Below are positions 1 through 8,570 of a stretch of DNA of 45,151 nt, in pieces (positions within the stretch are counted from its first letter, which is position 1; the number at the start of each line of letters is the position of its first letter). This DNA comes from Plantimonas leprariae (GTDB lineage: Bacteria; Pseudomonadota; Alphaproteobacteria; Rhizobiales; Rhizobiaceae), in the NCBI RefSeq assembly GCF_008802405.1, contig NZ_VZDO01000026.1:1-45151 (forward strand), written 5' to 3'. A model generated the notes under the pieces. It had not been told where the DNA came from and made no database searches. It saw only the letters and a list, made by a program, of their open reading frames with translations. Position numbers and translations under genes: made by a program.

Positions 1-1
1 C

Positions 2-397
2 CTCGCCAACACCATCCTCGGCAACGGCGCCGCGAACACCATCGCAGGCGGCGGCGGCAACGATACGCTCAAGGGTTACGCGGGTGCGGACACCTTCGTC
101 TTCAATACGCTGCTCGACGCGAAGCAGAACGTCGACACGATCGCGGATTTCGCCGTCGGCCAGGATCGCATCGCGCTGGACGGCGCCATCTTCCGGGCGC
201 TGGATCTCGGCAGCCTGAAGGCGTCCGACTTCGTCATCGGCAAGCTCGCCGCGACGGCCGACCAGAACGTCATCTACGACAGCGGCACCGGCAAGCTGTT
301 CTACGACGCCGACGGGGCCGGAGGCGCCGCGCAGGTCCAGTTCGCAAGCCTTTCCCCCGGGCTCAAGCTCGCCGCGGACAGTTTCATCATCCTGTAG
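2..397 (+). CDS. RTX/hemolysin-type calcium-binding protein, C-terminal part
   Basis: The frame is open from the window edge to a TAG stop, so only the last 131 residues are visible. The visible start carries one RTX-like nonapeptide stretch (NTIAGGGGNDTLKGYAGADTF, split here as NTIAGGGGNDTL then KGYAGADTF), which fits the GGxGxDxLx calcium-binding repeat. It is followed by the IxDFxxGxDRIxLD block common in C-terminal secretion regions of type I-secreted RTX proteins, and the chain ends in a hydrophobic FIIL. Known for the family: such proteins leave the cell uncleaved through an ABC/MFP/TolC exporter and fold on binding calcium outside. The catalytic or adhesive part lies outside the window, so whether this is a protease, lipase, adhesin or other protein cannot be said. 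No exporter genes are in view. Confidence 0.85.
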   Translation, partial: LANTILGNGAANTIAGGGGNDTLKGYAGADTFVFNTLLDAKQNVDTIADFAVGQDRIALDGAIFRALDLGSLKASDFVIGKLAATADQNVIYDSGTGKLFYDADGAGGAAQVQFASLSPGLKLAADSFIIL

Positions 398-472
398 GAG
401 GCAGCCTGCGCGAAGGAGCGCCGACGCTCATTCCCGAACCGCGGCAGCCGACGATACCTTGCAGGCACGGAT

Positions 473-492
473 GGACCGAACCGGTTTGGTCC
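473..492. repeat. 20-bp near-perfect palindrome
   Basis: The two 10-base arms (GGACCGAACC and GGTTTGGTCC) are complementary except for one pair and have no loop. A loopless palindrome of this length resembles an operator for a dimeric repressor of TetR or MarR type more than a terminator. No regulator gene is adjacent in the window, so the role is open. Confidence 0.4.
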
Positions 493-595
493 CGAACCCG
501 CTGCGAGCGATGATGGCGAAGACACTGGCAGGGCGACGCAACTGATCGGCGCTTGTTCGGTTTGGCCGTGCAGCAGATGAAGTCGTGGACTTGCC

Positions 596-637
596 AGGGT
601 TGGAGCATCGGCGATTATTCGTCGGCGCTCCAACCCT
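596..637. repeat. 11-bp perfect inverted repeat (stem-loop)
   Basis: The arms AGGGTTGGAGC (596-606) and GCTCCAACCCT (627-637) are perfectly complementary, with a 20-base spacer. No T-run follows on either strand, so it is not a standard intrinsic terminator. It could be an RNA hairpin in the leader of the downstream monooxygenase or a remnant of a mobile-element end. Confidence 0.45.
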
Positions 638-839
638 CGAACGGTGAGCCGGCGGCTTTCACGGCAACTGCGCCGCAAAGCTGGCGTACCGTTTTCGACC
701 CTTCTTCGTCGTTCGAGCGTTATCCAAGAGGTCCTGAAAGAGGCCGTTCGCACGAGGTTGGCGAGTTCGCTGTCGACCGAGACGCCGGGATCGGGCGGTG
801 GCGCGGCATCTGCTCATTCGGGCAACGGAGGATGCCGCG

Positions 840-2366
840 ATGTCCGATCCGCAGGTTTTGATCGTCGGCGCCGGGCCGACAGGCCTCGTTCTGGCCCTCC
901 GCCTCGCCCGGCACGGCATCCCGTTCCACATCGTCGCGAAGGCGGCCGGTCCGGGCGAAGCATCGCGTGCTATGGTCGTCCATGCCCGGACTCTGGAGTT
1001 TTACGCGCAGATGGGTTTCGCGGACGAGGTCGTCGCGAAGGGCATCCGCATGGAGCGGGCGCGTTTCCACGAGGGAACGCGCGAACTCGCGATGCTCTCG
1101 TTCAAGGACGTCGGCACGGGCATGAGCCCCTACCCCTTCGTGCTCTGCTACCCGCAGGACGATCACGAGCGGTTCCTGGCGGAGCGGCTGCGGGGCTTCG
1201 GCGCCGCGATCGAGTGGGACACGGAACTGATCTCGCTCGAACAGGACGGCGAGCGCGTCAGAGTCGTGCTCCGGCGCGACGGACGGGAGGAGGCGGTCGA
1301 GGTCCCGTATCTCTGCGGCTGCGACGGCGCGCATACCGCGACGCGCCGGGAGCTCGGCTTCGACTTTCCGGGCGGCACCTACGATCAACTCTTCTTCGTC
1401 GCCGACGTCGCGATCGACGGTCCGTTCCAGACGGACCTCCACATGCACCTCGGCGAGCGCAGCCTCGTCCTGATGCTGCCCGTCCGTTCCAGCGGCATGC
1501 AGCGGCTGATCGGCGTCGTGCCGCCGATGCTGAGCGGACGGAACGATTTCGGTTTCGACGACGTGCGCCCCTATGCCGAGGACCTGCTCGGCATCCGCGT
1601 CGCGACCGTGAACTGGTTCTCGACCTATCGCGTCCACCACCGCGTCGCCGCGCACTTCCGCTCGAACCGGGTGTTCATCGCGGGCGACGCCGGCCATCTC
1701 CACAGTCCGGCCGGCGGCCAGGGCATGAATACCGGCATCGGCGACGCGGTGAACCTGTCATGGAAGCTGGCGCACCTCGTGCAGGGCCGGATCTCGCCCG
1801 ATATCCTCGATACCTTCGAAGCCGAGCGTATAGTGTTCGCCCGCAAGCTAGTGGAGACCACTGACCGCGCCTTTCAGGGCATGGTCGGCGAGGGATGGAC
1901 GAGCCGCGTCTTGCGCGACTGGATCATGCCGCACCTGATGCCGGTCGCGACGCACCTGCCGGCGGTCCGGCGGGCGCTGTTCGCGACCCTGTCGCAGACC
2001 CGCATCGCCTACCGCGACAGCGCGATCAGCGAAGGCAAAGTCGGAGGCGTCTCCGGCGGCGACCGCCTGCCATGGACCGGCGACAACTACGCCTCGCTGG
2101 ACGGCAGGGACTGGGGCCTGCACGTCTACGGCGAGCCGTCGCGGGAAGTCGAGACTGCCGCCGCGGCGCACGACATCGTGGTCCGCGCCTATCCATGGGA
2201 AGAGGCGGCAGAGCGAAGCGGCTTCAAGCGCGACGCGCTGTACCTCGTGCGACCCGACGGACACGTCGCGCTGGCGAACGCCGAACAGGATGCCACCGTT
2301 CTCGACCGCTTTGCGGAGCGCTGGCAGATCGGCAGCCCGTCCGCGTTCGAGGGACAGGGAGCATAG
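840..2366 (+). CDS. FAD-dependent aromatic-ring-type monooxygenase (PheA/TfdB-like)
   Basis: A 508-residue class A flavoprotein hydroxylase. It begins with a Rossmann FAD-binding fold (VLIVGAGPTGL, GxGxxG near residues 9-14). It carries the second FAD contact as AGDAGHLHSPAGGQGMNTG near residues 280-298. The C-terminal part is the thioredoxin-like extension typical of phenol-hydroxylase/MhpA relatives. These enzymes use NAD(P)H and O2 to hydroxylate aromatic or polyketide-like rings in the cytoplasm. The start at 840 is chosen because GGAGG sits just upstream (about 831) and the FAD motif follows almost at once; an in-frame start at 798 would add 14 residues with no ribosome site. It stands alone with no ring-cleavage genes nearby, so the substrate is unknown. 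Confidence 0.85.
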   Translation: MSDPQVLIVGAGPTGLVLALRLARHGIPFHIVAKAAGPGEASRAMVVHARTLEFYAQMGFADEVVAKGIRMERARFHEGTRELAMLSFKDVGTGMSPYPFVLCYPQDDHERFLAERLRGFGAAIEWDTELISLEQDGERVRVVLRRDGREEAVEVPYLCGCDGAHTATRRELGFDFPGGTYDQLFFVADVAIDGPFQTDLHMHLGERSLVLMLPVRSSGMQRLIGVVPPMLSGRNDFGFDDVRPYAEDLLGIRVATVNWFSTYRVHHRVAAHFRSNRVFIAGDAGHLHSPAGGQGMNTGIGDAVNLSWKLAHLVQGRISPDILDTFEAERIVFARKLVETTDRAFQGMVGEGWTSRVLRDWIMPHLMPVATHLPAVRRALFATLSQTRIAYRDSAISEGKVGGVSGGDRLPWTGDNYASLDGRDWGLHVYGEPSREVETAAAAHDIVVRAYPWEEAAERSGFKRDALYLVRPDGHVALANAEQDATVLDRFAERWQIGSPSAFEGQGA

Positions 2367-2651
2367 AGCCGCGATCGCGGCAGGCACAACCATCGCCACG
2401 CGCGGTCCGCTTCCCCGCTCGCTCTGCCGAAACCCGACGGCCGGCAACCACGCAGTCGCTTCGGCTACCGACCCGACCCGGTCGCTGAGACGGCGCGGCG
2501 GTCGACCCGGGAGCGGACGTTTGGACCTCGCCCCGTTCCGGCGTTCGTTAAAGGTTGATGGCGAGCGACCGGCAGATTGTGTCTTCGACTTTTGCCGGAT
2601 CGCAAGGTGGGGAATGTTACCGCAATCGGCGTGCCGAAGGAGCGCCGCACG

Positions 2652-4034
2652 ATGCTCGACCTCGTTGATCGCACAAAACCTCCTGCGCAGAGCTTGCGCC
2701 TATCCGAGTTGCTCGGCGCTCTGAGCTATGCGCTGGACCTTACCGAGGGCCAGCCGCTCGGCCACTGCGTGCGAACGGCCTGGATCGCGCTGGCGATCGG
2801 GCGTCGTCTTGGTCTGCCCGAGATGCAGCTCTGGGAGCTGTATTATACGGCGATGCTGAAGGACCTCGGTTGCTCCAGCAACGCGGCGCGCATCTGCGAG
2901 TTGTACCTCGCCGACGATATCGGCTTCAAACGGGACTTCAAGACGCTCGGCACCAGTCTGCCGAAGGTGCTCGGCTTCGTCGTCTCGCACACCGGCAAGC
3001 GTTCCAGGCTCGGCGAGCGGCTGCGTGCTATCCTGCACATCGTCCAGAGCGGCGCCGAGATAGTCGACGACCTGATCGAAACGCGCTGCCATCGCGGAGC
3101 CGCCATCGCCGCCCGGCTGCGGTTTCCCGAACCCGTCTGCCAAGGCATACGGTCGCTCGACGAGCACTGGAACGGCGAGGGGCGCCCGGACCGGCTCGCG
3201 GGCACCGCGGTGCCGCTCTACGCGCGGATCGCCCTCGTGGCGCAAGTCGCGGACGTGTTCCACGCTGCGGTCGGCCGCAAGGCCGCGATCGCCGAGATCC
3301 GCGCCCGTTGCGGGACATGGTTCGATCCCAATGTGACAGCCAACTTCGAGGCCGTTGCGGCGACGGACGACTTCTGGAGCACGCTCGCCTCGCCCGAAAT
3401 CGGCGATGTCGTCTTCGCACTCGAGCCGGCCCGCAGCCTGATCGTCCCAGACGAGGATTATCTCGACGACATCGCGGTCGCCTTCGCACAGATCATCGAC
3501 TCCAAGAGCCCGTTCACGGCAGGTCACTCGGAACGCGTCGCGACCTATGCCGACATGATCGCGAACGCCTTGGGCTACACGATGGAGCGGCGGCGTTGGC
3601 TGCGCCGGGCGGCGCTTCTCCACGACATCGGCAAGCTCGGCGTGTCGAACGCCGTGCTCGACAAACCGGGTGGCCTCGACGACGATGAGTGGCGGGAAAT
3701 CCGCAGCCACGCGGCAAAGAGCGAAAGCATCCTATCGCGCGTCCCGGCTTTCGCCGAGTTGGCGAGGATCGGCGGGGCGCACCACGAACGCCTCGACGGA
3801 AAAGGCTACCCGCTCGGGCTGGCCGGCGACGCGATCGATCGGGATACCCGCATCGTATCGGTGGCCGATGTCTTCGATGCGTTGACGGCCGACCGCCCGT
3901 ATCGCGCTGCCATGCCGACCGCCGAGGCGCTGGCAATCATGCAACGAGACGTCGGATCCGCCTTCGATCCACTCTGTTTCGCGGCGCTGGCCGATGCCGT
4001 GGGTGCCGCGGAAGCCGATTTAAGGGCTGCCTGA
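2652..4034 (+). CDS. HD-GYP domain phosphodiesterase with a degenerate N-terminal HD domain
   Basis: 460 residues. The C-terminal half has the full HD-GYP signature: GHSERV at 291-296, HD at 324-325 in LLHDIGK, HH at 377-378 and DGKGYP at 382-387, then DVFDALTADRPYR. Such domains hydrolyse cyclic di-GMP to GMP at a di- or tri-iron centre. The N-terminal half looks like a second, decayed copy: GHCVRTA at 37-43, LKDLG where HDIG is expected (70-72), and EHWNGEGRP (171-179) where HHE..DGxGYP is expected. I infer that it is non-catalytic and perhaps a dimerisation or sensory module. There is no membrane segment or receiver domain. The start at 2652 has AAGGAGCG upstream; an in-frame start at 2577 is less likely. 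The ligand-sensing partner is not apparent. Confidence 0.85.
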   Translation: MLDLVDRTKPPAQSLRLSELLGALSYALDLTEGQPLGHCVRTAWIALAIGRRLGLPEMQLWELYYTAMLKDLGCSSNAARICELYLADDIGFKRDFKTLGTSLPKVLGFVVSHTGKRSRLGERLRAILHIVQSGAEIVDDLIETRCHRGAAIAARLRFPEPVCQGIRSLDEHWNGEGRPDRLAGTAVPLYARIALVAQVADVFHAAVGRKAAIAEIRARCGTWFDPNVTANFEAVAATDDFWSTLASPEIGDVVFALEPARSLIVPDEDYLDDIAVAFAQIIDSKSPFTAGHSERVATYADMIANALGYTMERRRWLRRAALLHDIGKLGVSNAVLDKPGGLDDDEWREIRSHAAKSESILSRVPAFAELARIGGAHHERLDGKGYPLGLAGDAIDRDTRIVSVADVFDALTADRPYRAAMPTAEALAIMQRDVGSAFDPLCFAALADAVGAAEADLRAA

Positions 4035-4241
4035 CGAAAAGGGTTTTTCGGGCGCGTATGCTGCCATTTCGTCAACGGAGCGGCCGACTTGGCGCACCTG
4101 TCGCCCGGAAGCGGATCGGCAGCTCCCGACCGGAGTCGGCCATTCAACGTAATGTTCGGCGATCCCAAAAGCCGTCATTGTAGCGGATGAACCAGCCGTC
4201 CTTTCAACTCGGAGGAGCCATCGGCTGGATGCCTGATCCGC

Positions 4242-5126
4242 TCATCTGGGCAGATCATAGGTTCGCAGGATCGTGCGGATCCTAGCGTCCTGGGCGGGGT
4301 CGGGCAGAAGCGCGGGCTGGCGGCTCGCGCCGACCGTCGGGTCCATGAGGTAGAGGGCGCGCTTCACGAGCGCCGGCGGATAGCCGAGCGCATAGAGGTC
4401 CTTGCGGAAGTCGCCGAAGATGCCCTGCTGGCGCGCCGCCTCCGCCTCGTCGCTCGCGTTGAAGGCGGCAACGATGCCGGCGAGCACTTTCGGCATCACG
4501 TTGCCGAGCCCGGAGATGCAGCCCGCCGCGCCGTTCCGGAGCGACCAGTGCACGAGATGGTCGGGGCCGGAATAGACGGCGAAGCCCGGGCTCTCGCGCC
4601 CGACACCGAGATAGGCCTCCAGCGTATCCTGCGCACCGCCGGAATCCTTGATGCCGGCGATGTTGCCGTGCCGGCTGAGCGTCCTCGCGGTCTCCGGCTC
4701 GATATGGTTCTGGGTCCGCGCCGGAATGTCGTAGAGGTAGACCGGCGTTCGGACCGCGTCCGCGACAGCCGAGAAATGGCGGATCAATCCGTCCTGCGTC
4801 GCCTGAATGAAGAAGGGCGTGATGACGGCGATGCCGTCGACGCCGATCCGGTCGAACTCGCGCGCAAGCATGAGCGTCTCGAAGGTCGCGGGCATGCCGG
4901 CATTGACGATGACGCGGGCGCGTCCCGCCGCCTCGTCCACCACGGCTTGCGTGAGCCGCACCTTTTCCGCGAAGGTCAGCGCCGTGAAGTCGCCGTTGGT
5001 GCCAGCGCACATGATGTTGTTGCCGGCCTCCACCTGGCGGCGTACCTGTGCCCGCGTCGCTTCGAGATCGAGCGTCTCGTCGTCGCGAAAGCAGGTGACG
5101 AGAGCGACGAAGGCTTGGGCTGGCAT
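4242..5126 (-). CDS. Dihydrodipicolinate synthase/N-acetylneuraminate lyase family protein
   Basis: 294 residues, the usual length for this class I (Schiff-base) aldolase/dehydratase TIM-barrel family. The Schiff-base lysine is K160 in AGIKDSGG and the catalytic tyrosine is Y132 in YLYDIPART. The carboxylate-binding loop reads GTNGDF (42-47) rather than the GTTGE of true DapA, arguing against a lysine-biosynthesis role. Family members condense or cleave pyruvate with an aldehyde, or dehydrate keto-deoxy sugar acids. It is the last gene of a tight leftward operon (kinase, PdxA2, iron alcohol dehydrogenase, this gene; 20-base gap before it). I infer a retro-aldol cleavage giving pyruvate plus an aldehyde that neighbours process. 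The start has GGAG upstream. The exact substrate cannot be read from the sequence. Confidence 0.85.
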   Translation of the reverse strand: MPAQAFVALVTCFRDDETLDLEATRAQVRRQVEAGNNIMCAGTNGDFTALTFAEKVRLTQAVVDEAAGRARVIVNAGMPATFETLMLAREFDRIGVDGIAVITPFFIQATQDGLIRHFSAVADAVRTPVYLYDIPARTQNHIEPETARTLSRHGNIAGIKDSGGAQDTLEAYLGVGRESPGFAVYSGPDHLVHWSLRNGAAGCISGLGNVMPKVLAGIVAAFNASDEAEAARQQGIFGDFRKDLYALGYPPALVKRALYLMDPTVGASRQPALLPDPAQDARIRTILRTYDLPR

Positions 5127-5146
5127 CGGGAACTCCGTTTCGGCGC

Positions 5147-6301
5147 TCAGTAGGCGGCTTCGTAGATCGCGAGGATCTCGGCCTCGCTGATCGGGCGTGG
5201 ATTGTTGTCGAGGAGTCGGCGGATCGCGTGCGCTTCCCGCGCCATCGCGCCTAGATCCTCGCGCGGCACCTGGAGCGCCGACAGGCGCATCTCGCAGCCG
5301 AGGTCGGCGCAGTAACGATGGGCGGCCTCCAGCACCTCGCCCTCGTTCCGCCCGGCGCGAAGGCCGAGCGCTTCGAGGACGGCCGCGGTCTTCTCCGGCG
5401 CTGCCGGTGCGTTGAAGGCGAGCGTGTGGGGGAAGACGAGAGCGTTCGCCGCGCCGTGCGCGACGTGGTGCCGTGTGCCGAGCGGATAGGCGACGGCGTG
5501 GCCGGAGGTCGTGTTCACCGGTCCGAGGCAGAAGCCGCCGTATAGCGAAGCGAGGCTCAAGCCCGCGCGCGATTCGACGTCGGAGCCGTCGCGGATGGCG
5601 CGCGAGAGGTAACGGCCGACGAGCCGCGTGCCTTCGAGCGCGTACATATCGATGAGCGGATGGGCTTTCCGGCTCGTGAAGGCCTCCACGCAATGCGCCA
5701 TGGCATCGACGCCGCTGGCGGCGGTGACGGCGGGCGGCAGGCTCAGCGTCAGGTCGGGATCGACGATCGCGATGTCGGCCAGCATGTGGACGCTCTGGAC
5801 GGCGAGCTTGTTCTGAGAGGCGGGATCGGTGACGAGCGCGCGCGTGCCCGCTTCGCTGCCCGTGCCGGCGGTGGTCGGTACCTGCATCAGCCGGGCACGG
5901 CGGCCGGCGACCTTCTCGGCGCCGACGACGTCGGCGATGCGCTGACCGCTGCCTGCGAGCGCGGCGACGAGCTTGGCAATATCCATGGCCGAGCCGCCGC
6001 CGAAACCGATCACGAGATCGGGCTCGACCTCCTCGGCCCTCCGGATCGCGGCTTCGAGGTTCGGCACGTCCGGCTCGGGCCGCACCTCGCCGAAGACGGC
6101 GACCTCGCCGGGCAGGCCCAGCGCGTCGATCCGCCCCGCGTTGAAGGCATCGGCGACGACGAGGATGCGCCGGCAGTTCTCCGCCTTGGCGAAGCGCGCG
6201 GCGGCGCGCAGCGCGCCGGAGCCGAACTCGACGATGCGCGGCCGGATGATCGAGATCGGCGCCGCGAGGCTTGGCGCGAGCAGGGAGGATGGGACGTTCA
6301 T
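5147..6301 (-). CDS. Iron-containing alcohol dehydrogenase (group III)
   Basis: 384 residues. The N-terminal NAD(P)-binding half carries GGGSAMD at 101-107. The C-terminal helical half carries the metal ligands: D199 and H203 in GVDAMAHCVEA, H268 in SGHAVAYPLG and H282 in VAHGAANAL, as in Fe-dependent dehydrogenases such as lactaldehyde reductase and maleylacetate reductase. It interconverts an aldehyde or ketone and an alcohol with NAD(P)H. It starts 13 bases after pdxA2 ends and ends 20 bases before the DapA-family gene begins, so it is surely co-transcribed. I infer it reduces or oxidises the short aldehyde released by the lyase or a related intermediate. An in-frame upstream extension to 6409 runs into pdxA2 and is rejected; the chosen start has GGAG 10 bases upstream. 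Confidence 0.87.
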   Translation of the reverse strand: MNVPSSLLAPSLAAPISIIRPRIVEFGSGALRAAARFAKAENCRRILVVADAFNAGRIDALGLPGEVAVFGEVRPEPDVPNLEAAIRRAEEVEPDLVIGFGGGSAMDIAKLVAALAGSGQRIADVVGAEKVAGRRARLMQVPTTAGTGSEAGTRALVTDPASQNKLAVQSVHMLADIAIVDPDLTLSLPPAVTAASGVDAMAHCVEAFTSRKAHPLIDMYALEGTRLVGRYLSRAIRDGSDVESRAGLSLASLYGGFCLGPVNTTSGHAVAYPLGTRHHVAHGAANALVFPHTLAFNAPAAPEKTAAVLEALGLRAGRNEGEVLEAAHRYCADLGCEMRLSALQVPREDLGAMAREAHAIRRLLDNNPRPISEAEILAIYEAAY

Positions 6302-6314
6302 GAGAGGTCTCCCG

Positions 6315-7343
6315 TCAGGCCGCCGCGCGGGCGCTCGCCAGCCGCTCGGCATAGTCGATGGCCTCGACGAGGCTGAGTTCGTTGGCGATGCCCTTGCCGG
6401 CGATGTCAAAGGCGGTGCCGTGATCGACCGAGGTGCGCACGATCGGTAGGCCGAGCGTGATGTTGACGCCGGACAGCGCGTCCCAGGTACCGGTCGCGGG
6501 GTTCACGTTGAAGCCGAGGAGCTTCACCGGGATGTGCCCCTGGTCGTGGTACATGGCGATCACGGCGTCGTACTGGCCAGCCCTGAGCTTCACGAACACC
6601 GTGTCGCCCGGCACCGGGCCGACGACGTCGAGCCCGTCGGCGACGGCGGCGGCGATGGTGGGCGCGGACACCTCGTCGTCCTGGCGCCCGAAGAGTCCGC
6701 CTTCGCCGGCATGCGGGTTGAGGGCCGCGACCGCGATGCGCCGGCGCCCAAGCCCGAGTCGCCCGAGTGCGTCGTTCGTGCGGTCGATGACGAAGCGCAG
6801 ACGCTCCGGTGTCAGTCGCGCCGGCACGTCCTGGAGCGCGACATGGGTGGTGAGATGGCTGACGCGCATGTTGTCGTGGGCGAGCATCATCACCGAGCCG
6901 CGCGCGCCGGTGAGTTCGGCGAGCATCTCGGTATGGCCAGCGTAATGGTAGCCCGCCTTATTCAGGGCTTCCTTGTTGAGCGGCGCGGTGACGATGCCCC
7001 CGATGCGCCCCGCCTCGGCCAGCCGCACGCCGCGCTTGACGGCGAGATAGGCGAAGCGGCCGGCATCGGCCGACAGGACGCCCGGCCGGATCGGCTCGCC
7101 TTCGGGGCCGGCCTGGAGGCAGGCGAGATGCGGCCATTCCCGATCGTCCGCCCCGACTTCCGGAAGCTCGACGTCGAGCTTCAGCGCGTCGCGCGCGGCG
7201 AGGAGCGAGGGGTTCGAGCCGATCACGAGGAGGCGGAGGTCGCCGCGGTCGAGCCGATCCTTCAGGCGAGCGCAGGCCTTGACGATGATCTCCGGCCCGA
7301 CGCCCGCCGGATCGCCCATGGTGATGGCGAGATGCGGCATCAT
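6315..7343 (-). CDS. pdxA2: PdxA2-type four-carbon acid-sugar phosphate dehydrogenase
   Basis: 342 residues, PdxA fold. It starts with LAITMGDPAGVGPEI and has the metal-binding histidines H167 (TTHVAL), H211 (NPHAGEGG) and H266 (YHDQGH). The YHDQGHIPVKL form and the pairing with a DUF1537 kinase mark it as PdxA2 rather than the pyridoxine enzyme. Known PdxA2 enzymes oxidise D-threonate 4-phosphate or D-erythronate 4-phosphate with NAD+, and the product decarboxylates to dihydroxyacetone phosphate. The start codon overlaps the stop of the kinase gene (ATGATG: start at 7343 or 7340, stop TGA at 7342-7340), so translation is coupled. Which stereoisomer is used is not visible. A role in vitamin B6 synthesis is a less likely alternative, because no B6 genes are near. 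Confidence 0.88.
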   Translation of the reverse strand: MMPHLAITMGDPAGVGPEIIVKACARLKDRLDRGDLRLLVIGSNPSLLAARDALKLDVELPEVGADDREWPHLACLQAGPEGEPIRPGVLSADAGRFAYLAVKRGVRLAEAGRIGGIVTAPLNKEALNKAGYHYAGHTEMLAELTGARGSVMMLAHDNMRVSHLTTHVALQDVPARLTPERLRFVIDRTNDALGRLGLGRRRIAVAALNPHAGEGGLFGRQDDEVSAPTIAAAVADGLDVVGPVPGDTVFVKLRAGQYDAVIAMYHDQGHIPVKLLGFNVNPATGTWDALSGVNITLGLPIVRTSVDHGTAFDIAGKGIANELSLVEAIDYAERLASARAAA

Positions 7344-8443
7344 GCTTGGATTCCCTGGCTGGCGGGCGCGACAAGGTCGCGCAGGAAGTCGACGCTCCCG
7401 AAGGCGCCGGATTTTGAGACGACGGCGGTGCCGTCCCAGCGCCCGCCCTTCAGGACGGAGCGCGGCACGCCCGGCACGACCTCGCCCGTGACGTTGAGGC
7501 CTCCCGCGCCGAGCGCGTCGCAAAGGCGTCTCAGCGTCTCGCCGCCCGCGACGAGGAGCGTTCCGGGCGGGGCCAGCCGCCCTGCGAGCGCGGCGAAGGC
7601 GGCGCCGATATGATCGGCGGCGGGTCCGCGTCCCGTTCCCGGCGGCACGGACACCGTGAGGAAGACCGCGCCGCGCTCGCGGAGGAGACGTTCGATGCAT
7701 CCGGCCTCGGCTTCGACGTCGTGGACGATCTCGTGCCAGTCGACCACGCGCTTGAGCTGGCCGCGCATCACCTCGTGATCGGTGCCGAACAGCCCGAGGA
7801 TAGTGGAAGGGAGCGGCTGCGGCGACGGACGCGCCGTTCCTGCGTGCCGGCGGGCGATGGCGGCCGCCAGGCCGCCGCTCCCGACCCAGACGACGTCCGC
7901 GGGTACGGGCGTCGACGCGATCCGATCTAGATCGGCGTCGGTCTCGGCGTCGAAGAGGGTGATGCCGGGGCACGGCGCCTCGCCTGGTGCGGCGCGGTGG
8001 ACAAGGTGACCGGTGGCTTCGAGGCGGGCGCCGAGATCGGCGTCGGTCGGGCGCCATTCGCCGCTGGGAGCGCGGACCATCTGCCGCCCGGCGCGCGTCG
8101 CGCGGTTCTGTGCGGGAAAGGCGGGGGCGAGGACGCAGAACTCCGGCCGGAGGACGTCGAGGATCGCGCCGATCTCTTCCGCCTCTCGGCCGCGCAGGAG
8201 GCTGTCGATCTTCTTGTAGCGGATCGCGGTTCCGGCGGAGCCGAGGAGAGGCGCGAGATCGCGCAGCCTCGCCGTCGCCTCGGCGGGTTCGGTTTCTCGC
8301 GTGCCGCTGTCATAGGCGAGGCTGCCTTGAGCGGCAGGAACATGACACCAGCGCACGGGAACCGGCGCGTCCGGCGAGGCGAAGGCGGCCGCGCTGTCGA
8401 GCGCGCCCGTCAGGTCGTCCGCGATGAGCCGCAGCGCCGTCAT
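7340..8443 (-). CDS. Four-carbon acid-sugar kinase family protein (DUF1537; DtnK/DenK-like)
   Basis: 367 residues. The N-terminal domain begins LRLIADDLTGALDSAAAFA, with the two aspartates of the substrate domain. KKIDSLLRG (about 75) replaces the more common KKxDSTLRG. The C-terminal ATP-binding domain has GGETLRRL and VVSKSGAFG near the end, matching the GGDT and KxGxFG motifs of the family. It is shorter than the common 400-430 residues. Known members phosphorylate D-threonate, D-erythronate or 3-oxo-tetronates at O4. It is the first gene of a four-gene operon with pdxA2, and a probable operator/promoter lies about 100 bases upstream (8541-8555). The predicted job is to make the 4-phosphate that PdxA2 then oxidises. 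GAGGTG lies upstream of the ATG. Confidence 0.88.
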   Translation of the reverse strand: MTALRLIADDLTGALDSAAAFASPDAPVPVRWCHVPAAQGSLAYDSGTRETEPAEATARLRDLAPLLGSAGTAIRYKKIDSLLRGREAEEIGAILDVLRPEFCVLAPAFPAQNRATRAGRQMVRAPSGEWRPTDADLGARLEATGHLVHRAAPGEAPCPGITLFDAETDADLDRIASTPVPADVVWVGSGGLAAAIARRHAGTARPSPQPLPSTILGLFGTDHEVMRGQLKRVVDWHEIVHDVEAEAGCIERLLRERGAVFLTVSVPPGTGRGPAADHIGAAFAALAGRLAPPGTLLVAGGETLRRLCDALGAGGLNVTGEVVPGVPRSVLKGGRWDGTAVVSKSGAFGSVDFLRDLVAPASQGIQA

Positions 8444-8540
8444 GCGGGTTTCCGCACCTCCCGATGAATTACGGATGAACCGGCGGTTGCTGAAGCCGGA
8501 CCGCCATTCCTATCGGGTAGCTAACAGATTACGGAAAAAC

Positions 8541-8555
8541 CTGTCAACATGTTAA
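8541..8555 (-). promoter_or_regulatory. Candidate operator/-35 of the kinase operon
   Basis: On the minus strand the site reads TTAACATGTTGACAG. It matches 12 of 15 bases of the perfect inverted repeat TTGTCATGTTGACAA found before the ABC importer (10723-10737). It contains TTGACA (8547-8542), a good -35 hexamer for the kinase gene. No strong -10 is seen at 16-18 bases spacing. It lies between the regulator stop and the kinase start, so it may be bound by the adjacent GntR-family regulator. Confidence 0.55.
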
Positions 8556-8570
8556 ATAGCGTTTGATCGT

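Larger units (their letters stand above)
398..839. other. Intergenic region without a convincing gene
   Basis: This 442-base stretch separates the RTX tail from the monooxygenase. I see no frame with coding character. It holds two inverted repeats listed separately (473-492 and 596-637). It must also contain the promoter of the monooxygenase, which I could not place with confidence. Confidence 0.5.

Noticed and set aside
6315-7343. Annotation as pyridoxine-pathway PdxA
   Set aside because: The YHDQGHIPVKL form and coupling to a DUF1537 kinase point to the PdxA2 sugar-acid enzyme; no B6 genes or rsmA are adjacent.
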